Below are positions 59,358 to 64,000 of a DNA stretch of 64,000 bases, piece by piece; the stretch's first letter is position 1; each line of letters opens with the position of its first letter. The stretch lies in contig JAVEXI010000004.1 of NCBI GenBank assembly GCA_034004165.1, forward strand, positions 11,869-75,868. Reading direction: 5' to 3'. The stretch comes from Gudongella sp034004165. GTDB taxonomy: Bacteria; Bacillota; Clostridia; Tissierellales; Tissierellaceae. Below the pieces are notes generated by a model. It ran no database searches. It saw only the letters and a program-made list of their open reading frames with translations, and had not been told where the DNA came from. The position numbers were made by a program, and so were the translations under genes.

Positions 59358-60894
59358 TCTCATTCTCCTTTAAAGCATTTCGTTTTGCCCCTGACATGTA
59401 AAGACCAAGCTCCTGTACTGTAGTCGTCTTAGGATCCAATTCTCCAACAATTTCACCTTCAAACATAACTAAAATCCTATCGCTTACATCCATAACTTCA
59501 TCCAGTTCAAGTGATACAAGCAAGACACCTTTTCCTGAGTCTCTTCTCTCTACTAATTGTCTGTGTATATATTCTATTGCTCCAACATCGAGGCCTCTCG
59601 TTGGCTGAACAGCTACTAAAAGAGTATGTTCTTTGTCAATTTCTCGGGCTACAATTGCCTTTTGCTGATTTCCTCCTGACATACTCCTCGCAGGAGTAAT
59701 AGGTCCCTGTCCACTTCTTATATCAAATTTATCAATCAGCTTTTCAGCATATTCTCTTACTTCATGGAATTTTATAAATCCTTTACTTTGAAACTGAGGC
59801 TGCCAATATCGCTGCAATACCAGATTTTGCTCTAAGGTGTAATCCAGCACGAGGCCATGTTTATGCCTATCTTCTGGTATATGACTCATTCCAGTGACCG
59901 ATCTCTTTCTTATAGTAGCTTTGGTAATATCTACTCCCATAAGCTCTATTGTTCCTGACAAGGCTTTTTCAAGGCCTGTCAGAGCGTGTACAAACTCCGT
60001 TTGCCCATTTCCATCTATTCCTGCCAGGCAGACAATCTCTCCTGCTCTTACATCAAATGACACTCCTCTGACTGCATTGTTTCTATGGGTCTTTGATGCA
60101 ACCGTCAAATCCTTTACAGAAAGTACCACCTTATCAGGTTCTCTTTCTTCCTTCTCGACAGTAAATGTGATATCTCTCCCAACCATCATCTTCGAAAGCT
60201 CTTCTTTACTAGTAGTATCAACATCAACAGTTCCCATGTACTTTCCTTTTCTTAAAACAGTACATCTGTCAGCTACTTCCATTATTTCATTTAGCTTATG
60301 TGTAATAAAGAGTATCGACTTTCCTTCATTTGCAAAGTCGCGCATAATCTGCAGTAACTCTTTAATCTCTTGAGGAGTCAGAACAGCTGTAGGTTCATCA
60401 AATATAAGAATTTCATTATCTCTATAGAGCATTTTTAAAATTTCAACTCTCTGTTGCATACCTACTGTTATATCCTCAATAAGAGCATCTGGATTTACTT
60501 TTAGACCGTACTTTTCGCTAAGTTCAGTGACTTTTTCCTTAGCATGTTGTTTTTGTAGAAAACCCATTTTGTTTGGTTCAACACCCAAAATTATATTTTC
60601 GAGCACAGTAAATATCTCCACCAGTTTAAAATGCTGATGGACCATACCTATTCCAAGGGCATTTGCATCATTTGGATTATTTATCTTTACCACTTCACCA
60701 TTTTTTCTTATTTCACCAGATTCTGGCTGATAAAGTCCAAATAATACGCTCATAAGTGTCGACTTACCTGCACCATTCTCGCCTAACAGAGCGTGTATTT
60801 CTCCCCTCTTCAATTTTAAAGTAATGTTGTCATTAGCAATTATACCAGGAAATTCTTTTGTTATATTGAGCATTTCAATAATATAATTTTCCAC
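59347..60894 (-). CDS. Nucleoside ABC transporter ATP-binding protein (tandem)
   Basis: A 515-aa protein with two ABC domains. First Walker A LLGENGAGKSTLMS (about 35), signature VGMQQRVEI, Walker B LIFDEPTAVLTP. Second domain Walker A degenerate: LAGIDGNGQTEFVHAL, signature SMSGGNQQKAIVARE, then AVQPTRGLDVGA. This RbsA/YufO-like tandem organisation is the norm for Bmp nucleoside systems. GTG start. Confidence 0.92.
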   Translation of the reverse strand: MENYIIEMLNITKEFPGIIANDNITLKLKRGEIHALLGENGAGKSTLMSVLFGLYQPESGEIRKNGEVVKINNPNDANALGIGMVHQHFKLVEIFTVLENIILGVEPNKMGFLQKQHAKEKVTELSEKYGLKVNPDALIEDITVGMQQRVEILKMLYRDNEILIFDEPTAVLTPQEIKELLQIMRDFANEGKSILFITHKLNEIMEVADRCTVLRKGKYMGTVDVDTTSKEELSKMMVGRDITFTVEKEEREPDKVVLSVKDLTVASKTHRNNAVRGVSFDVRAGEIVCLAGIDGNGQTEFVHALTGLEKALSGTIELMGVDITKATIRKRSVTGMSHIPEDRHKHGLVLDYTLEQNLVLQRYWQPQFQSKGFIKFHEVREYAEKLIDKFDIRSGQGPITPARSMSGGNQQKAIVAREIDKEHTLLVAVQPTRGLDVGAIEYIHRQLVERRDSGKGVLLVSLELDEVMDVSDRILVMFEGEIVGELDPKTTTVQELGLYMSGAKRNALKENENAG

Positions 60895-60981
60895 GTCAAC
60901 CTCTTTTATAATATATTTTCAACTTAAACACGATAACATATGACAATTTAATGATACCCAAGTAATAATGTAAAGTAAACG

Positions 60982-61050
60982 GCCTTGTGTTAGAGAATAT
61001 GAAAAAAAGGAGAAACTTTCGCCTCTCCTCTTCATTTCATCTAACAAGGC
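60982..61050 (-). terminator. Nested hairpins between bmp lipoprotein and ATPase genes
   Basis: An inner stem AGGAGA/TCTCCT (61029-61008) followed by a run of seven T on the minus strand is a terminator. An outer stem (61050-61040 with 60994-60982) encloses it and its T run. Probably a partial terminator that keeps the binding protein in excess over the transporter subunits. Confidence 0.65.
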
Positions 61051-61080
61051 TTAAATCAGTACTCTATAAAATAGATTCTA

Positions 61081-62232
61081 TTACCTTGTAGTTACAACAA
61101 CTTTTCCTAAACCTAAACCATTTGTAAGCTCATCTTTAGTAGCATATCCACTAGCATCTTCAACGTCAATTTCTCTTATTACGCTAACGCCGCCAGATAC
61201 TAAACTTGCATATAGCACATCGTACTGAGCTTTGTCAAAACTTTCAAATCTGTCAAATGCATCTCCATCTGGGTCTCCAATTACAACTGTTGGCAAACCT
61301 ACTCCATTGTTTTGTGCGCTAAATACAGTTGTAGTTCCACCAAAGTTTGCCCAGGAATTATTTTTGTAAATTGATTCAAGTACACTAATTACAGAAGGTG
61401 CTAGCCCTTTTGTTGAAGAAGTAATAACAGTATCACTGTCGTACCTTTGGTCTACGTCAACACCAACAACTTTGGTACCTGCTTCAGCTGCTGCGGACAT
61501 AACGCTCTTACCTACCGCTCCACCGCAAGCAAATATAACTTCTACACCCTCTTGATACATAGTCCTTGCAGTAGCTTTGTTGGTATCATTTTCTTCAAAG
61601 TTACCAGTGTAATGATAAGTAACTTTTATTGCACCATCAGCAAGTCCTAATTCGGCAGCTGCATCTTCAGCACCCTGAAGGAATCCATATCCAAATGCTT
61701 GGACTGCTGGTACTGCCATACCGCCCATGAAACCAAGATTTCTCATTCCATCTTTTACAACTGCATATCCTGCAAGATACCCAGATTGTTCTTCGGCATA
61801 AACAATACTTGCTACATTACTCTTTGTTTCAAATTCAGTATAGTCCGCATTGTGTGGTGCACCATCTAGAAGTATAAACTTTACATCCGGATATTTGGTC
61901 TGAGCTTCAAATATTGGGACTTCAAATAAGAACCCCGGTGTTACAACAACTTTGGCTCCGCCTGTAACAGCCAGGTCAATTGCTGCTAGGTAACCTGCAT
62001 CTGATGCTTCTTCAGGTTTAATGTAAGTGTGAGAAATGCCTTCAGCTTTTGCAAAAGCTACAACACCCTCCCATGATCCCTGATTAAATGATTTGTCGTC
62101 AATGTTACCTTTGTCAGTGATTAGAGCGATTTCTGTTCCGCTACCACCGTCTGAAGTCGGTGTGCTTGTACATCCAGCTAAACTCACAACCACCAACATG
62201 ATTGCCATGGCAATCGCCAGTACTCTTTTCAT
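61081..62232 (-). CDS. BMP-family nucleoside-binding lipoprotein
   Basis: A 383-aa exported lipoprotein of the basic-membrane-protein/Med family. Lipobox SLAGC (Cys about 20). Family motifs: IALITDKGNIDDKSFNQGSW (about 34-53), VVTPGFLFEVP, GFMGGMAVPAVQAFGYGFLQG (about 168-188), FACGGAVGKSV and VVGVDVDQRYDSDTVITS. It binds nucleosides outside the membrane for the adjacent ABC transporter. GGGGGT site. Confidence 0.92.
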   Translation of the reverse strand: MKRVLAIAMAIMLVVVSLAGCTSTPTSDGGSGTEIALITDKGNIDDKSFNQGSWEGVVAFAKAEGISHTYIKPEEASDAGYLAAIDLAVTGGAKVVVTPGFLFEVPIFEAQTKYPDVKFILLDGAPHNADYTEFETKSNVASIVYAEEQSGYLAGYAVVKDGMRNLGFMGGMAVPAVQAFGYGFLQGAEDAAAELGLADGAIKVTYHYTGNFEENDTNKATARTMYQEGVEVIFACGGAVGKSVMSAAAEAGTKVVGVDVDQRYDSDTVITSSTKGLAPSVISVLESIYKNNSWANFGGTTTVFSAQNNGVGLPTVVIGDPDGDAFDRFESFDKAQYDVLYASLVSGGVSVIREIDVEDASGYATKDELTNGLGLGKVVVTTR

Positions 62233-62275
62233 TATTTTACCCCCTTAAATTTGGTTCTATTATGACCCTGAATAA

Positions 62276-62304
62276 ATTATATCTCCAATTCGCAGGATTA
62301 TCAA
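62276..62304 (-). promoter_or_regulatory. Strong promoter of nucleoside transporter operon
   Basis: TTGATA (62304-62299) and a perfect TATAAT (62281-62276) with a 17-nt spacer, 44 nt before the lipoprotein ATG. I do not see a purine-riboswitch core in the leader. Confidence 0.75.
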
Positions 62305-62574
62305 TACCAGCAGTATCCTTATCCTGTAAAATGGACTTTCAGAGTAATCTTAACATGGATATAATACCCATTATTGCCAATTTTCAACAGTAATACGTAA
62401 TTTTACTAATCTATTACCTACCTTTAGTGCCGAAATTAATAGTCAATACTCATTTTTTGACATGTAATTTCATTATCAATCGCCTAAGATTTTAACGAAG
62501 GATAAAGATACAATATTAGGCTACCAAATAATTATATACATTTTACTAAAAATTCACTAATTTAAGACATTTAC
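62305..62574. other. Divergent AT-rich spacer
   Basis: Very AT-rich region between divergent promoters. I find no ORF of note, no tRNA and no strong hairpin. Confidence 0.55.
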
Positions 62575-62583
62575 TGCTATAAT
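62575..62583 (+). promoter_or_regulatory. Extended -10 promoter for the ArsA-like operon
   Basis: TGCTATAAT (TATAAT at 62578-62583), 40 nt before the ATG at 62624. No clear -35. Confidence 0.5.
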
Positions 62584-62623
62584 GTAATCAATAGAATAAG
62601 GTATCGTATTAAGGAGGTGTGTT

Positions 62624-62923
62624 ATGAGTAAATTTAAAGAATACCTGACAATGTTCAAAGAATTCTTTGGTGCAGCGACAGACTTCAACAGGCGTTCGAG
62701 AGAAATTATGGTAAAAGAAGCACACGATGTTATGGATGAGTTCATCCTTTTGTGTTACGGGGATCTTTTGGGAATACCTTTCCCAACATCTTACTATTCT
62801 CTAGAACTTTTGCCACTAATAGCTGAAGACCTTGATGGATGGCAATTCAGGATGATAAGTAAAATGTATATCTGGCAACAAAAATGGGCAGATTTCGGGC
62901 TTGATGCTGAAGGAGGTAACTAA
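62624..62923 (+). CDS. Small protein paired with ArsA-like ATPase
   Basis: A 99-aa, mostly helical protein I cannot assign. It contains an N-terminal amphipathic helix (KEYLTMFKEFFGAATDFN), an acidic helix HDVMDEFILLCYGDLLG and an aromatic C-terminal part (MISKMYIWQQKWADFGLD). It has no signal peptide, and a mildly hydrophobic middle. AAGGAGGTG precedes the ATG. Its stop would overlap the ATG of the ATPase gene, which implies translational coupling and a shared function. Confidence 0.65.
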   Translation: MSKFKEYLTMFKEFFGAATDFNRRSREIMVKEAHDVMDEFILLCYGDLLGIPFPTSYYSLELLPLIAEDLDGWQFRMISKMYIWQQKWADFGLDAEGGN

Positions 62924-63870
62924 AGAATAAATTTATATTTTTTGGGGGTAAGGGCGGCGTTGGTAAAACGACCGGTAGTGCCTCGTATGCCCTTCATTCG
63001 GCACAAAGTGGACTCAAAACTCTGTTGGTTTCTACAGACCCAGCACACTCAACTTCCGATATCTTCGACAAACAGATTGGAGAAACTATTGGTGAATTAT
63101 ATCCAAATCTCGATGCTATAGAAATAAGTGGAGCTAAAGAAAGTGCAATTTACATGAACGGAGTTAGAGAAAGCCTTAAAAACATAGTCAGTCCTATAAT
63201 AGTCGCAGAGATTAATAAGCAAATTGATGCAGCATCAATCTCTCCTGGAACTGAAGAGGCTGCACTATTTGATAAAATGATTGAAATAATTGTCCTTGAA
63301 AACGACAACTACGACAGAATTATCTTTGATACAGCTCCAACAGGACACACCGTAAGACTGTTAAGTCTACCCGAACTTCTAGGCGGGTGGCTTGAATCTC
63401 TGATTGAAAAGAGAGAGAAATCCATCACTATAATGTCTATGGCTATGAATCAAGCAAAAAAAACAAAAGAAAACATTGAAAGTGATGAGGTCATAAAGAT
63501 TTTACGTAAGAGATACGAAAGAGTATCACAGGCAAAAGAAATTATGACTAACAAGGATTTGGTCTCCTTTATGTTCGTAATCAATGCTGAAAAACTTCCT
63601 ATAGATGAAACTAAAAAAGCAATCAGCATCTTAGAAAAATATAATATTACTATTGAAGGAGTTATTGTCAACAAACTTCTTCCAGACGACCTAAAGGATG
63701 ATTTCTGGATTAAGAAAAAGCAGGATGAAAATATGTATCTTGATATCATAAAGGATACATTCAAGGATAAGAGGATATATAAGCTTCCTATGCTGAAAGA
63801 TGATATAAATTCTGAAAACCTTGCTCAGATAGCTGACAAATTTAATATATTCGAGAATTCAGCACAATAA
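62923..63870 (+). CDS. ArsA/GET3-like anion-transporting ATPase, non-canonical start
   Basis: A 315-codon frame of the ArsA/GET3 P-loop family: deviant Walker A FFGGKGGVGKTT (about 6-17), switch I VSTDPAHSTSDIFD (about 35), switch II IFDTAPTGHTVRLLSLPE (about 138), and INAEKLPIDETKKAI with VNKLLPDD typical of the C-terminal part. A stop (62917-62919) lies two codons before the expected start, and there is no ATG/GTG/TTG before the P-loop. At the expected place (AAGGAGG plus 6 nt, in a TAA-overlap) the codon is AAG. The next usable start (TTG 63025) would remove the P-loop. Either AAG replaces ATG by mutation or sequencing error, or an unusual initiation or frameshift is used. Confidence 0.8.
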   Translation, partial: KNKFIFFGGKGGVGKTTGSASYALHSAQSGLKTLLVSTDPAHSTSDIFDKQIGETIGELYPNLDAIEISGAKESAIYMNGVRESLKNIVSPIIVAEINKQIDAASISPGTEEAALFDKMIEIIVLENDNYDRIIFDTAPTGHTVRLLSLPELLGGWLESLIEKREKSITIMSMAMNQAKKTKENIESDEVIKILRKRYERVSQAKEIMTNKDLVSFMFVINAEKLPIDETKKAISILEKYNITIEGVIVNKLLPDDLKDDFWIKKKQDENMYLDIIKDTFKDKRIYKLPMLKDDINSENLAQIADKFNIFENSAQ

Positions 63871-64000
63871 TTTATGCAGTTCTTCTTGCATTATTATTAC
63901 ATTCGTGTTATGCTTAGCTGGAGCTTAATCGAAAAGAAAGTAACGCAGAAAACGTCTCTATACTTGCTATTCATAATAGTTACGGTTTCGTGATTTGTAA
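63871..64000. other. No recognisable feature
   Basis: The last 130 bases carry no ORF or terminator that I can recognise. Confidence 0.5.

Noticed and set aside
62233..62310. Purine riboswitch ahead of the Bmp operon
   Set aside because: The leader is only about 35-40 nt from the predicted start and lacks the purine-riboswitch core.
63025..63870. TTG at 63025 as start of the ArsA-like protein
   Set aside because: It would delete the P-loop, which is intact and in frame upstream, so the longer frame with the abnormal AAG start is more sensible.

Overview
The window is one contiguous stretch of a low-GC Gram-positive chromosome, most likely an anaerobic member of Clostridia or Tissierellia. 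This rests on several observations: AT-rich codon use, strong AGGAGG ribosome-binding sites with frequent TTG/GTG starts, a T-box leader, SLH (S-layer) exported proteins, a NuoE/HymA-type subunit, tryptophanase, a Bmp-type nucleoside transporter and several 'Gram-positive only' families (YdbC, YhaN/YhaO). I see no tRNA, rRNA, IS element, prophage or CRISPR array. The content looks like normal chromosome, with lineage-specific cassettes mixed into housekeeping genes.

Layout. 1-510: 3' part of a NuoE-like [2Fe-2S] subunit. 734-5466: minus-strand operon tldE-tldD, CYTH protein, nagB, metallophosphoesterase. 5486-9736: yhaN-like ATPase, yhaO-like nuclease and a PfkB-family protein that has lost its catalytic residues. 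9808-17152: divergent plus-strand four-gene cassette made of an ACT protein, a 1574-residue protein (HD, helical repeats, NadD-like, GNAT-like and phosphoribosyltransferase-like parts), a degenerate lactate/malate-dehydrogenase-like protein and a flavodoxin-like protein. This is the strongest candidate for an undescribed system. 17173-22685: MATE exporter, phosphohexomutase, gamma-carbonic-anhydrase-like protein, GGCT-like, YdbC, TraX-like and a ThiS/MoaD-like protein. 22797-33017: DMT transporters, an SLH-protease/DUF4153 membrane operon, a lipoprotein, an archaeal/plant-type D-aminoacyl-tRNA deacylase (DTD2), a GGDEF protein and an S-layer-type protein with a structured leader. 33206-36344: PAS-GGDEF-HD-GYP protein, a 500-bp gene-free stretch holding a candidate small RNA, and an MBL-fold hydrolase.

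36457-42335: HpaI-type aldolase, a methionine ABC transporter operon (metN-metQ-dehydrogenase-metI) under a T-box whose specifier reads AUG, a zincin and class II fructose-bisphosphate aldolase. 42455-45807: serine operon (class V aminotransferase, serA, DUF1015). 45908-48573: exported coiled-coil protein plus ftsE-ftsX. 48589-57115: DMT transporter, SLH protein, alpha/beta-hydrolase lipoprotein, tryptophanase, HD hydrolase, two-component system, sirtuin, UspA. 57238-62232: Bmp lipoprotein and ABC nucleoside transporter. 62624-63870: a small unknown protein followed by an ArsA/GET3-like ATPase whose expected ATG reads AAG.

Functional themes are amino-acid fermentation and uptake (tryptophanase, methionine import, serine synthesis), envelope and S-layer biology (three SLH proteins, FtsEX), c-di-GMP signalling (two GGDEF proteins) and nucleotide salvage. 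All family calls come from reading motifs by eye. No database search was run. Start sites were re-chosen where an upstream in-frame codon lay on or before an obvious ribosome-binding site.
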